Source of the DNA: Dendrophyllia cribrosa
Lineage: Eukaryota; Cnidaria; Anthozoa; Scleractinia; Dendrophylliidae
Length of the DNA stretch: 64,000 nucleotides
Assembly: GCA_024195265.1 (NCBI GenBank)
Contig: JAJLRJ010000014.1
Span: 21,928,009 to 21,992,008, forward strand
Reading direction: 5' to 3'
Within the stretch, counting starts at the first letter, position 1. Every line of letters starts with the position of its first letter. Both the position numbers and the translations under genes were made by a program. Positions 1-11,130 of the stretch are shown one piece after another. The notes below the pieces were generated by a model. It was not told the DNA's origin. It made no database searches and worked only from the letters and a program-made list of their open reading frames with translations.

Positions 1-386
1 TATTAAATCAGGCACCCAGAAGCATTAATGTAAAAACATGAATATGTCTATTTTATTTTTCTTTACTTAAGAAGCAAAGATCTGATCCAGCAGAAAGGGG
101 GGTTCTGGTCATGTTATCCTCTTGAAAATATGATATGGCCAGAACCTAAAAAAAGGGAGGGGGGTTCCGGAACCCCTGGAACCCTCTGCTGGCTACACCC
201 TTGAACAATGTGAATATAAATCCATCACTGATGTAACTTGGGTATGATGACTGTAAAGTAAGTCTTAGTATCAATGGCTTCGCTGTGTACATGTATCCAT
301 GTCGCTTGTAACATGGTGTCAGGGCAAGACATAAACACAAGCTTTGCAGCTGCAATTCCTTAATCCTTTCACTATCAGAGTCAGTG

Positions 387-725
387 GATGAAATCCTATG
401 CAACAACCATTCAAATGAAACCTCTTCAGCAGTACTTTTGAATGGTACCATTTGTTCTAACTTTTGAGTCTTATCATGAAATCCTATGGTGTGACCATTC
501 AAATGAAACCTCTTCAGCAGTACTTTTGCATGGTACCATTTGTTCTAACTTTTGAGTCTGTTGATGAAATCCTATGGTGTGACCATTCAAATGAAAACTC
601 TTCAGCAGTACTTTTGCATGGTACCATTTGTTCTAACTTTTGAGTCTGTTGATGAAATCCTATGGTGTGACCATTCAAATGAAACCTCTACAGCAGTACT
701 TTTGCATGGTACTATTTTGTTTTCC
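387..725. repeat. Four-copy 88-bp tandem repeat
   Basis: The phrase beginning GATGAAATCCTATG recurs at 387, 475, 563 and 651, an exact 88-bp spacing. The copies are nearly identical over most of the unit. Single diverged copies of the same unit occur elsewhere in the window (about 28866, 35375, and on the opposite strand at 32546-32620 and 40844-40900). It is therefore a dispersed family that has been amplified locally. The open frames across it are repeat artefacts. Confidence 0.9.
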
Positions 726-1872
726 AATATTTTTACAAAATGAAATTTGAGATTTTTCTTCAATTTTCATATCTGGCACTCTTTTAAAAAGGACAACTCT
801 CACTTGGAGCATCTGCCGATAGTGGTCAAAGTGGAGCCACTGAAATATCTACAACAGCTTTTCATGACGAATGCAAACTTCCCAGCAGAATCTTTGCCAG
901 TCTGCATTCTGTGTAATTCTCACGCCGAAGATACACCCAATGGCTTTCAAAATCTATGCCAAGCAGCAAAGATCTATGAAACCTTACAAAGCTAGAATGA
1001 ACCAATCAACAAACACACACGAGAATATGCCAAAGACTGGAATAGTACGCCAGTACGCCACAATGTTTTGAAAACCACGCCAAAGATCTTTGGTGATAAC
1101 ACACACGGAATGCAGAGTGGGATAATCCGGAATGAAAGATAATCCAAGGATGTTCATTGTGTCAAAATATTAAGACAACTAATGACAAAATTAAGCTGGA
1201 AAAAGTTATATTTTGGTATGAACTATATCATTATCAGCCTAAAAATACTCTATGCATACAAGGTAGGTCTTAAATAGTGTGTTAATAACAATTAAAAAGC
1301 GAAACAAAAAAGTATACACATGAGAAAAGGCAAAGCTCTCTGTTTGATATCAATCTTTTGTAGGTGTTTGATATAATATGCCTCTTTGTATAGGAGAAGA
1401 TTCCAATTGTGGTTGCAGTCTATAAACGCACTCACTGTGGCATTGTTGCGGACTAATTATTGTGGAAATATTGTTTGTTACAAGGAAGAGCAAGTACATG
1501 TAGAGCATTGCCAGTATTTAAAGTATCTGGTAAATAACACAAATTATGAATAAAAATTAAATGATCACAAATGCGCAAACGTTTGTATATTGCACTCTCT
1601 TTGTCAGTGATAGCATGATCATGCATTCAAATGAAAAGAGTTATATCTGTTTTGCATATATAACCGGGGTAGCCAATTGATGAAATTGATAATAGGTACT
1701 ATTTGATAAATAAACATTAGTTAATCATATTGGAAATCGATAAAAATCAATAAAAGGGCTGGTTGTGATTAATGGATAATTGTGAGTAATCGATAATTAT
1801 CGTTTATCAATTGAACAGGAACCGTTATTAAAGTACTACCGGCAATAAGAAGCCGGACAACAAGACTTAACT
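726..1872. other. No gene; degenerate dispersed repeat
   Basis: Positions 775-1120 are a diverged copy of sequence also found at 29230-29345 and 30545-30720, and again in the second duplication unit. It is an interspersed repeat rather than a gene. The rest is AT-rich, with short open frames only and no splice-bounded coding pattern. Confidence 0.6.
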
Positions 1873-1963
1873 ATGACCGGAGCTTTCGTTTAAACAATCT
1901 TAAGAGTTGAGAGGACTGGAGAAGGATCGGACTGGCCAGACTGGAATCTCTGACATGCCAAAA
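1873..1963 (+). repeat. Dispersed repeat, left part split by insertion
   Basis: This matches 52191-52273 closely. The match resumes at 4566, after the 2.6-kb element. The copy at 52.2 kb is uninterrupted and so represents the pre-insertion state. Confidence 0.85.
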
Positions 1964-4565
1964 CGGTCAGTGTAAAACGCAGACTGCAGACTGCAGACCG
2001 GGGGTAAAATGCAGACTGAGGGTAAAATGCAGACTGCAGACTGCAGACCAGGGGTAAAATGCAGACTGAGGGTAAAATAAAATATTAATAATAAAAAACG
2101 AGTCATAAGGATGAAATAAAGAGTGTTCGTACCCGTAAAATAATGTCACGTCAGGACTCACGAAACACACAAAGGCCGCCTCACGCAGTAAAGTCACGTG
2201 GCCCTCAAGTCACATGGCCCTAGAAACATGTCGGAAAACGAGGACGACGATCTCATGGTAATTTTCGATAAGGGACGGACCATTAGATTTTTGAGGGGGG
2301 GGGGGGTTGGGCAATTTTTTGGTGCAGGATATTTTTTTCTACGCTCGAGACTGTGCAGGATTTTTCTTTTTGGCATGATTTGCTTGCACGATATTTTTTT
2401 TGCGAGGCTATATGTTTTAATGCCTGACACATATACGTGTTAGGAATACTAGAAAGGCCGTACTAGAGACAGGAATACTATAGCAAGTCAAATCTGATGT
2501 AACAGCAGCTTGATAGCATGAAGCCTGGCCGCGGTGTTGTAACTGCCCCTACAATGTTCTTTACACCCGCCCCCTGTTGATGTCGCTTCCACAGCCCATC
2601 GTAGCACACCCAACCATCTTACAATTACAAGGATAGCGCCGGAAATATAATGTTGGTGGGGCGAATCTCCTGTGCCGAGCGCCGAAGGCGCGAGCTTCTA
2701 GGGGGGTCCGGGGGCATGCCCCCCCGGAAATTTTTTAAATTAAACTCTCTGAAATGCTATTTCCAGCGTTCCTGAGACCGGAGAAACAGTTTCCAAAGCC
2801 AGCTTTGAATTCAGTTTAATTCTCATGAAAAGTACATGTACACGAAACACTTTCTGAAACTTGGGTGTAACTCCATTTTAGTTGTTTGTTCAAAGTAAAT
2901 TCGACTGTCACTCGAATATTCTGTCAATTCTTTTCAGTATGGGAAGGCTTTGGAAACGAATTTTCCAAAGCGATATTCCTTGTCATTGGAGGCATAAAGA
3001 AACTGATTTCTAATATCAGCCATGTTCCAATTTGTCAGTTAATGCAATGTCTGGATAATGCAATGATTTAATCTTTCTTGTGTCATAGTTTGTTCGTAGA
3101 TATGTCTTGAGCCTTCTTAGGGCAGAGGCCGAGCGCTAACTCACAGCATTGATGGATTTGTCGGTAGCTGGAGTCCGATAGCTGACGTCCGAATAACTCA
3201 AGGGGTATTGAAATGCTTGGTTCACAATATCCAATCTCCAGTCTAAAGTCAGTCACAATATCTCCGATGCTAAAATTGTAGGCTTTTGATTAATTAACGG
3301 AATATTTATTTTGCAAACTCTAATGCATTAAAGCGCCCCGCCATCAGATCTGGTCAAAGGATGTTGCTACACTATTCATCTCCGCCCGTCGCCATTTTGA
3401 GCTGTCGAAAGTTATGCCCCACCTGCCCCACCGGTAGCGCCGCCCTTGCAATTACAAGCTTGTTGTACAACACATAAACAAAGTATTTCTCATCCATTGA
3501 GATATACATGTACCTACAATGCCACTGTACAACTATAAAAGAGCCATTCCTTGTGTCAGAAAATATCTTACATGCTTATGAAATCAGCTAAAAAGTCTAC
3601 AAAGAAACACAACTTACATCGGGTCAAAAATAAACTATTGTTATTGGCTAAACTAAACAAGCCAATGAAAAGATAGAACATTTGATCCTCCCCAAGCGCT
3701 CATAAGTCGCTAACATTCTACAACATCAGTGTGATTTATTTGTGTTCTGACCATCTGCTCCTGGATATAAAATATTGTTCTAAAAATATAAAGTTTTGCA
3801 GGAATTTTTTTTTCTGGGGTTTTTGTTTTGCACGATATTTTTTTTGCAGTTCAAGGCCGTGCTCGAATTTTTTTTTGGTATTTGCCCAACCCCCCCCTTA
3901 AAAAATCTAATGGTCCGTCCCTAATTTGCGTTATCTGCGTTATTGCGTTATTTTCGATAATTTTCGTGTTTGGATAGCCCACTGTCACCTTTCAGCAAAT
4001 ATCAATTCACAAACCTCTTGATACATTGAAGTCGAGTACAAAGATTGAATGTCTTTCACAAACTATGCTCGATACTTACAAGTTTACCTTGCTTTGTTGT
4101 TGTGCTGTCGTGTTTTGCTTGCCTTGTGTTCCGAACAATTCCAAGGCCATATGAAGAATATGAACCCTGAAAGAGTTACTCGGTCCCAGACCTAATCGCG
4201 TAAGCACAATTCAAAATGGCCAACACGTAAACAAAGGTAAGATGCATAGAATTACGATTAGTTTGGGCGCTTGTGGGAAACTTGGTTCAACAAAATGGGG
4301 AGTTCAAGAACTCGAGGTTGATAATATGTTTGACTAAGGCGAATAAACGCCTTTTGGTTTGAGTTTTCGGGATTTTGAAAAAAATATATATACGGGTACG
4401 CGTAGGAACACTCCCACGTCTTGTTTTTTATTATTAATATTTTATTTTACCCTCAGTCTGCATTTTACCCCTGGTCTGCAGTCTGCAGTCTGCATTTTAC
4501 CCTCAGTCTGCATTTTACCCCCGGTCTGCAGTCTGCAGTCTGCAGTCTGCGTTTTACACTGACCG
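1964..4565. mobile_element. 2.6-kb TIR element with tandem-repeat termini, 10-bp TSD
   Basis: The element starts CGGTCAGTGTAAAACGCAGA and ends with the reverse complement. It is flanked by the direct repeat CATGCCAAAA at 1954-1963 and 4566-4575. The intact site at about 52271-52280 contains this target once, so both borders are supported by an empty locus. The inverted repeats are ~135 bp and consist of reiterated CTGCAGA and GGGTAAAATGCAGACTGA motifs. Long repetitive TIRs with a 9-11-bp duplication are known from Mutator-like groups (Foldback/NOF, Rehavkus), so that assignment is an inference. No transposase ORF is visible; a second element (2271-3922) fills much of the interior. Confidence 0.88.
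2271..3922. mobile_element. 1.65-kb TIR element nested in the 2.6-kb element
   Basis: The termini read AGGGACGGACCATTAGATTT at the left and the inverse at the right, followed on each side by a poly-G or poly-C tract and further inverted similarity. A 216-bp relative lies at 8837-9052. I could not identify a clean target duplication. The interior (2640-3760) holds GC-rich dispersed repeat sequence and no convincing gene. Confidence 0.7.
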
Positions 4566-4745
4566 CATGCCAAAACCTTTTTACATCGAAGGAAAGGCTA
4601 AACTGTAGAATACCCGGCCACTTATTTGCATCTCGTTGAATAAGAATGGATCCTTTTGTTTTCATATGACTCGTTCTATAAAACGTTCAGGGATATGTAA
4701 ATAAGTGGCCGGGTATTCTAAAATCGCTCCTGGTTTTCTTACCTG
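4566..4745 (+). repeat. Dispersed repeat, right part after insertion
   Basis: This continues the repeat interrupted at 1963 and aligns with 52271-52440, including the palindromic phrases around AAGTGGCCGGGTATTC. Confidence 0.85.
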
Positions 4746-4874
4746 AACTGAAGCAAAACAGTCAATACTGTGAGTTGGAAAGACTTCAAACACGACGGAC
4801 GATGCCAGTCTGTTATCCGATATCTCTTGTCACGCAATCCATTACTCTGGGGCTTGGGGACTGGGGCCTAGTCC

Positions 4875-4972
4875 CCAACCTCGTTCCCATGGCCTCTCCC
4901 TCTTCAGCTACGTCATCATCGGGAGAGATGATGACGTAGCTGAAGAGAAAAAGTCCCTGGGAACGAGGTTGG
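4875..4972. repeat. Short inverted repeat (hairpin)
   Basis: CCAACCTCGTTCCCA at 4875 is matched in inverse by TGGGAACGAGGTTGG ending at 4972. The inner arms around CTTCAGCTACGTCATCATC also pair. It is probably a small foldback element. Confidence 0.8.
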
Positions 4973-4998
4973 AAAGTCCCGATATTTAGCAAACTTCC

Positions 4999-5170
4999 AT
5001 CGGTTTTCCGTGGTGTGGACTCTTATTTACCACGATTTACGTCATCACATGGTCAAAATGTTGTGGACTCACGAGGCGTAGCCGAGTGAGTCAGCAACAA
5101 ATTTTGACCATGTGATGACGTATGGTGGTAACTGCCTGGTAAATAAGAGTCCACATCACGGAAAACCGGT
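4999..5170. repeat. Palindromic foldback MITE
   Basis: Left arm ATCGGTTTTCCGTGGTGTGG is matched by the inverse near 5145-5170. The arms continue through GACTCTTATTTACCA and TACGTCATCACATGGTCAAA to a short loop around 5080. No coding capacity. Confidence 0.85.
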
Positions 5171-5589
5171 AGAAATCTTTTTTTTTACCACAATATTTAG
5201 AAATTGCGTGATGTTAGCGTTAGCACTGTTGTCTGCACTCTCGTTTACCACCCGTATCGACCAATCAGATTGCGAGATTACCGGCAACTGTGGTAAAAAA
5301 AAACTTTTCGAGCCGGAATCTTAAACTTGACACCTGTGGCCCCACAATATTGAATCATTTAATAGATCAAGAAGGGTTTGCGAAGCAACGAGAATTTGGA
5401 AAGCAAAAGTACCTGACTTTCCGTCCTAAATTCTTTACCGCGTACGTAGGAAACACGCTGAAACTTGGTATACAGTAACTTTGAAATATTCTGTTGCAGC
5501 TCGTGCACTGCCAAATCAACTGATCAATGAACAAGAGAGTAAATTGAAACCTACACAACCCCCCTAGTTTGAGTCCTTTGACACCATTG

Positions 5590-6776
5590 GTTGGTCAAAA
5601 TGCTAGGGCGTGACCTTGCCCAGTTTCTGGGAGTGAAGGGGTCGCAATAGTTTCAGTTACTTCATGCTACGGAAACTGAGGCCACTCGGTCCACACCAAC
5701 CAGTTTTCATTTGAAAACGCCGTTTTTGTATCGGACCAAGCTCTTTCGTTAAAAAAATGCATAACTTATTATTCGTTTTCGCCTACCGTTCGCACAAACA
5801 CCGTGTTATCAACCACTTTCAGAGTTTTTGAAAAGATACGGGTTCTTTTTTTTTTAAATTCGTTCGGCACCTTGGAGATACCCTACTAGCAGAGTCTTCT
5901 TCCAACTTCCTAGGAAATTCGATTTCATTTTTCTTGGAAGATCACAGGGGACTCTGGAGAGCGTTTTCAAGAAGATCCTTTTCAGGTAGTCGAAAACGCC
6001 GCGGATTAGTTGGGACGCGGTCGACTGGGTCAAGGTCGGTCAACATCGTTGTTTTGGGTCACATGACCAAAAAAAAAAAAAAACAGAAACGCGATGTGTG
6101 CGATAAGATTGTTCCAAGGGAACGCACCAGGATTCAAAACTCCTAGTGGATTAAGAACATGTAGGCTAAAATTTGTCATTTCAACCCCAACATATAAGAA
6201 CTTATTGGAAAAAAATGACAGTTAAAATGGAGAATAATGTGTCACAAAAATGTTTACTTTTGCTGTACCAGCAATGTTATATGCTATAAAGAACTTGTTG
6301 TAGGTTTGAATAAATAAGAGGACGAAGGGCAGTATTTTCTGTTAGTATGAAATGTAGTCGCAACAGGAATAACGTATTTTGTGACAAAGAGCTTGGATAC
6401 CACACCCATATTGCATTAGTTTTCGGACCAGAAAAAAGCACTTTTTTCCTTAAAAATAAGAAGCTATTTAATACTTTATTATCAAGATGGCGAGCATTCA
6501 ATCGAAACCTTTTCATCACTACTTTGTGTTTTAGCACTCTTGGGAGTTATAGTACCTAAGTATCCTAATTTCTCAGTAGACACCAATTATATAAGAACCT
6601 TTTTTTGTCAAACTTGGAAAAATACTTGTTATTATTTGCAGGTGTTTACTCTATCATCCTCTATTCTCAGACCTTTTCTTTTGATAAAAAAGTAAATAAA
6701 TAAATAAGAACATCAGTTTCAAATTGTATCCCTTGTCAAGAATTTTCCTCCCAAAGTTTACACCAGGACAATATCT
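5590..6776 (+). repeat. Low-copy repeat B, copy 1, 5' part
   Basis: This aligns in order with 23400-23840 and 24435-25030, for example AGAACATGTAGGCTAAAATT at 6157 and 24524. The alignment breaks exactly at 6776, where the 13.1-kb element begins, and resumes at 19878. In both copies repeat B lies upstream, in + coordinates, of a minus-strand zinc-finger gene. It is therefore part of an older tandem duplication unit. No gene is recognised in it. Confidence 0.8.
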
Positions 6777-6907
6777 TAGCCTGCATAACAGGCGTTATTG
6801 GGGGCGCTCAAGGGGGTTTTGGGGCGCGAGCGCGAAGCGCGAGACACGCACGGGGAGGGAAAAGAAAAAGATAACGACTGTAGACACGCTATTGTTCGGT
6901 CTCTTCC
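6777..6907 (+). repeat. Left terminal inverted repeat of the 13.1-kb transposon
   Basis: 131 bp that match the reverse complement of 19748-19877 with scattered differences and small indels. It includes GAGCGCGAAGCGCGAGACAC and ends in CGGTCTCTTCC. Confidence 0.92.
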
Positions 6908-7448
6908 AAAACGTTCATCTGGCGAACGTAAATCTTTATTGGCTGATTTGTACCACGTGATGCATGTTGTCGAAATGTGAGATCAAGATGTGAGAAATCA
7001 AGCTGTTAGAACCCAGATGGCGTTGAGTCTGGAGAAAGCTATTTCAAAAGCTCTTGAATTATTCCGGTATTTAGATCATCTAAACAACGAACAGCGAGAA
7101 TATACAAAAGTAACCACTTGCATGCATTAGAATTACTAAACAGTTAACATGCTGGAGATTCAAATATTTCAAACCGGCATACGCTGACAATGGAGGTACT
7201 GCTTAGCTCCGAGAAACACGTCAACTTAAACGCAGAATAAGCTCTGAGGAGTTAAAAACAATTGCAAGATGCCACTATTCCAATATAGACTGTGACTATC
7301 GCATAAGACTTGGATCTTAGAATCTTTTAGCCGTGATGGAGAAAAACTATCTCGCGAGTTATGCTAACCGCAGACTTGCGCTCGCAATTAAATCACGGAC
7401 TGAGATCAACAAATGAACTGATCCTTAGCAGCGAATAATTCCTACTTA

Positions 7449-8160
7449 GGGAAGAGGTCAAAACAACTGCCCCACATAGGGACCCACTTTTTGGTGGTGG
7501 GGCCCCCCCTGCAGCCTGCCACCACATGGAGGTGGGGGGACTGTAATCCCGCCTGCCACCTATGTAGATGGGGGAGGGGGCCCTTACTGTCAGCAGTCAC
7601 CTATGTACATGGGGAGGGGGGCCCTTACTGTCAGCAGTTACCTATGTAGATGGGGAAGGGGGCCTCTTACTGTCAGCAGTTACCAATGTAGATGGGGGAG
7701 GGGACCCTTACTGTCAGCAGTCACCTATGTAGATGGGGAAGGGGGCCCTTACTGTCAGCAGTCACCTATGTAGATGGGGAAGGGGGCCTCTTACTGTCAG
7801 CAGTTACCAATGTAGATGGGGGAGGGGACCCTTACTGTCAGCAGTCACCTATGTAGATGGGGAAGGGGGCCCTTACTGTCAGCAGTCACCTATGTAGATG
7901 GGGAAGGGGGCCCTTACTGTCAGCAGTCACCTATGTACATGGGGAGGGGGGCCTTCACTGTCAGCAGTCACCTATGTAGATGGGGGGGGGGGTTCACTGT
8001 CAGCAGTCACTATGTAGATGGGAGGGGGGTGCCTTACTGTCAGCAGTCACCTATGGGGAGGGGGGCCTTCACCGTCAGCACTATGTAGATGGGGAAGGGG
8101 GCCTTTTAAAGCATCACCTATGTAGATGGGGATTAGCAGTTACCGATGTTGATGAATGTT
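7449..8160 (+). repeat. Left subterminal block and 41-bp minisatellite
   Basis: Positions 7449-7492 (GGGAAGAGGTCAAAACAACT onward) are inverted at 17890-17933. The array that follows has a 41-bp unit containing CCTATGTAGATGGGGAAGGG and CTTACTGTCAGCAGT, with about 15 copies. A three-unit (~124-bp) higher-order pattern is visible near 7640 and 7764. The open frames here are repeat translations, not genes. Confidence 0.9.
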
Positions 8161-8836
8161 GATGAGAGGAGAGGAGCGAAGCCACGGATTAATTGATTTT
8201 GTTTTAAGAACGCTAAGTATATGTATACAGTACTCAGTGTGTGTTTAGTACTGTTTAGGAATGTCAAGCGATTCCAAAAACTATTTAGGTTTTCTATATG
8301 ATGAAATTTCCAAGCTACTTTGTATCAACACATCAAAAATTTCTGGCACGTAGCCATGCTACTGGAAGCAAAAAAATCACAGCGAGTGTTATATTAAAGT
8401 GCCCACTATTGTTGCGCTCAACTTTTAACATCTTTTCTTTCACTAATTTTGTAGTTGTGCCAATAAAATGTCTTAATTAATTTTTCAACTGGATATCTCG
8501 CCTACTCGCCGGAGAAGCAACGCATGCTTGTCTGGCAGGGTGTCGAAAATCTGGTCATTTCTACACAGCGCTATTGAAAACTGAAACGGATGAAGGAGTG
8601 TTGTCATGGAATGACAATATTCCCCCTATATGATCTATCAATCAATCAATGCCGCTTGTGGGGTACGGGGTCGTGTATTTAACTATACTATAAATATAAT
8701 TATCTAATATTAAATATTGATATTTTACATAAAATATTGTAAAATGTAAAATAAGATTAAAATATTATAAAATCAGGCATAAAATTCGGGATTGATTGGA
8801 CCGATAAGACATTTCTTTAAAGTCCATTCTTTAATA
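8161..8836. other. No gene seen
   Basis: AT-rich interior of the transposon between the minisatellite and a small MITE. Only short chance ORFs. Confidence 0.5.
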
Positions 8837-9052
8837 AGGGACGGACCATTCAATTTTTGTGGGGGTGGGGGGTTGGGAAATTTCTTCTGAGTATAATTTT
8901 TTTTTTCAACATCGCTATTTGCAAGAATTTTGTTCACGTACTTTCTTGTGCACGATATTTTTTCTCTTAAATTTCTTCTGCAGAAATTCTTTTGGTAATT
9001 GCCCACCCCCACCCCCCCCACCCCTTTCCAACAAAATTTTTAGTCCGTCCCT
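8837..9052. mobile_element. 216-bp MITE, AGGGACGGAC family
   Basis: It has the same termini as the element at 2271-3922 (AGGGACGGACCATT; inverse GTCCGTCCCT), with poly-G and poly-C tracts just inside. The flanks are TTAATA and ATTAAATA; no exact duplication can be assigned. Confidence 0.8.
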
Positions 9053-9990
9053 ATTAAATATAAACAGGAAAACAATAATATTTTGAGCCCACGCGGCTGT
9101 CACGCGTGCCCTTTCTCATCATCTTGTTTGATCTTTGTTCGTTCAATTATAATTAAAGGAACAAAGCATTCAAACTTTCATAGGTTTTGATGTTCAGAGT
9201 GACATTTCTTTTTTGTGTCGGCGTTTGCAGACTTTGGTCTGTAGAACATGCCCGGGAGAACATGTGCAAAGGTCTTTGCGTGATTTAGGTCTCGTTGCAT
9301 GCGCATTGACCCGTGAGTAAATTTGATCTTTCCGGCTGTGTTTATTTTCAAACGGATTGCATGTTTCGATTCAATCGTAAGAGAGTGTTTGAGAAAAGGA
9401 AAACGGCATTTACGAAGTCTTTTTGCGTTTGTAGGCTTGTTTCTTTGATTACTGTTCCAAAGGGAAGGCGCCAGATTTAAAATCCGACTAAATACCGCAA
9501 ACGTGGGAGATGTTCACTCCGCCAGAGAAAGGGAAAGTGAGCCGCTCCACAAATTAAAATAAAGTTATGGGGCAAATCATCTCGTGACGCACAACCTATT
9601 ATCAACCATTTGACTAACGTTCTAAATTGAATGCGTAATAATGAGAGGTTATGTTTTAAATTAACGATATTATTTTTTTTAAAAAACCTCAAAGCTGCAG
9701 GTATCAAATTTTTTCGGATTTGATCCCAATCGCTTAATCGAGCGAACTCGTCAAACTCTGACAGCAATTTGATTCGTTGAATCCCGTGGGAACCTGCGCG
9801 GCGCCCCAGTGTGCACCTCGTTGGAACCTCTAATTTCATTGGTCCTTGATGAGGTGCACCTCTATTGTTTTTAGGGCTAGGGTCCATTGTTCTTGTGTTT
9901 GTTCTATTGTTTTCTTAGCCAATCCTGTGAGGCGTTACAAATGGTACACTTTGACCCCTCTCGGCATCTCGCTGCGCTTTGGCGGGCGAA
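9053..9990. other. Putative 5' region of the transposon gene
   Basis: No certain gene. A 136-codon open frame on the minus strand (9477-9887) has no recognised motif. This stretch would contain the promoter of the gene starting at 9991; I see no unambiguous TATA box. Confidence 0.35.
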
Positions 9991-11130
9991 ATGGCCGCAA
10001 AAAACGCTTTTGATGTTTTGGGCAAGAAACCAAAGCCACTTCTTACTGAAGCAATGGAATCGGTGGCTCGCAAATATCCACAGTGGAGGAATAGAATTCT
10101 GGAAATGGGGAAAATTCCCACGTATCGCAAGAAATCGTACAAGGAGCTATCGCAGATTCTCACTAACGAAAATTACGCGCGTAGTGGCCTTTCAAGTGTG
10201 CGGGAAAATCTCACATCTTTAGTGGAGTACATCAACGTGAAGCTCACTAAAGTACTTCATTCAAGTCTTTCGGTAAGCGAGCAGAAAGCTTTCATAGAAT
10301 CCGCTAACAGTAAAATCACCGCACTGAAGGACAAAATTAACATTCTAGCCTTTGGCGGACAGCTTTATGTAAAAAGCCACCGGAGCGTTAAGAAATTCAT
10401 TGGGCTTTTGGAGCTGAAAGGAGTATACATAGAGGCAAGCGACCATGGGCAATATGAAATAGAGAGTGAAAATTTATCGACTTATATTGCCCTGAAAGAC
10501 TGTCTTGAAAACGATCTCGAGCAGTTTATCAATTTTATTATCAAGCGAGGAGAAATAAATCGCCAGTATCATCTTGATTTGCAAGACAAGTCAGTGTGTA
10601 TCCGAGCGGATGCAAAGAAGAAAAAGCAACAAAAATTAAATTCTCTAGCTCCACCACGAAGTGTCTATATCCCATTGGTGAAGGTTCTTCTTTCGGCTGA
10701 CAATAGACAAACCGACGATGAAGTAGAAGGCGAAGTGGAAGGCAAAGGAGAAGGCGAAGTGGAAGGCAAAGGAGAAGGCGAAGTGGAAGGCGAAGTACAG
10801 ACTGAAATAGAACATCACCAGTCACAAGGAGACCAAATCGATCAGAACGAAAAATGTGAAGAGTTAGATGAAGAACAACGAGAACTGCCGCCGGACAAGA
10901 ATGAAAGTGACATTGAAGAAAAGGAACGGGAAGACGGACAAGAAAGTGCCGATTGTTGGGGATATATGTGACTCAGACAATGAACTTTTAAGTCTAATTG
11001 AATTTATTTTAATGCCATTTAAAGATCAGTGCGGTTATGTGAAAAGCACGGACGTGTTTCCGGTTTGGATGGCAATAAAAAGAAAGATCGCCAAGGGTCG
11101 TCCAAATCTAAAGGATTCGACGATTCGACG
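9991..11130 (+). CDS. Transposon gene, exon 1: unrecognised N-terminal protein with acidic repeats
   Basis: The first good ATG is 9991; upstream codons in frame lack ATG. The frame stays open for 326 codons to 10971. I do not recognise a domain. Residues 1-230 look globular, mixed alpha/beta and lysine-rich. Residues 245-270 are a (E/K)-V-E-G acidic repeat encoded by a 24-bp unit. The tail is strongly acidic. Coding-like sequence continues in the next frame (PIVGDICDSDNELLSLIEF... to ...DSTIRR) up to a donor GTAAAT at 11131, so a one-base indel around 10935-10960 probably breaks the reading frame, unless it is a sequencing error. The donor leaves phase 2. An acceptor before 12586 or 12592 restores frame into the USP exon, so this is probably the N-terminal part of one USP fusion protein. 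The N-terminal part may be a targeting or partner-binding region, but that is a guess. Confidence 0.7.

Noticed and set aside
7816..8088. 90-codon ORF in the left minisatellite
   Set aside because: The frame is open only because the repeat unit lacks stops; the peptide is a translation of the 41-bp array.
7493..8135. CRISPR-like array
   Set aside because: Units are contiguous with no unique spacers and the genome is eukaryotic; it is a minisatellite.
9477..9887. 136-codon ORF on the minus strand upstream of the transposon gene
   Set aside because: No recognised motif, partly spans a promoter-like region, and no splice or paralogue support; left as chance.
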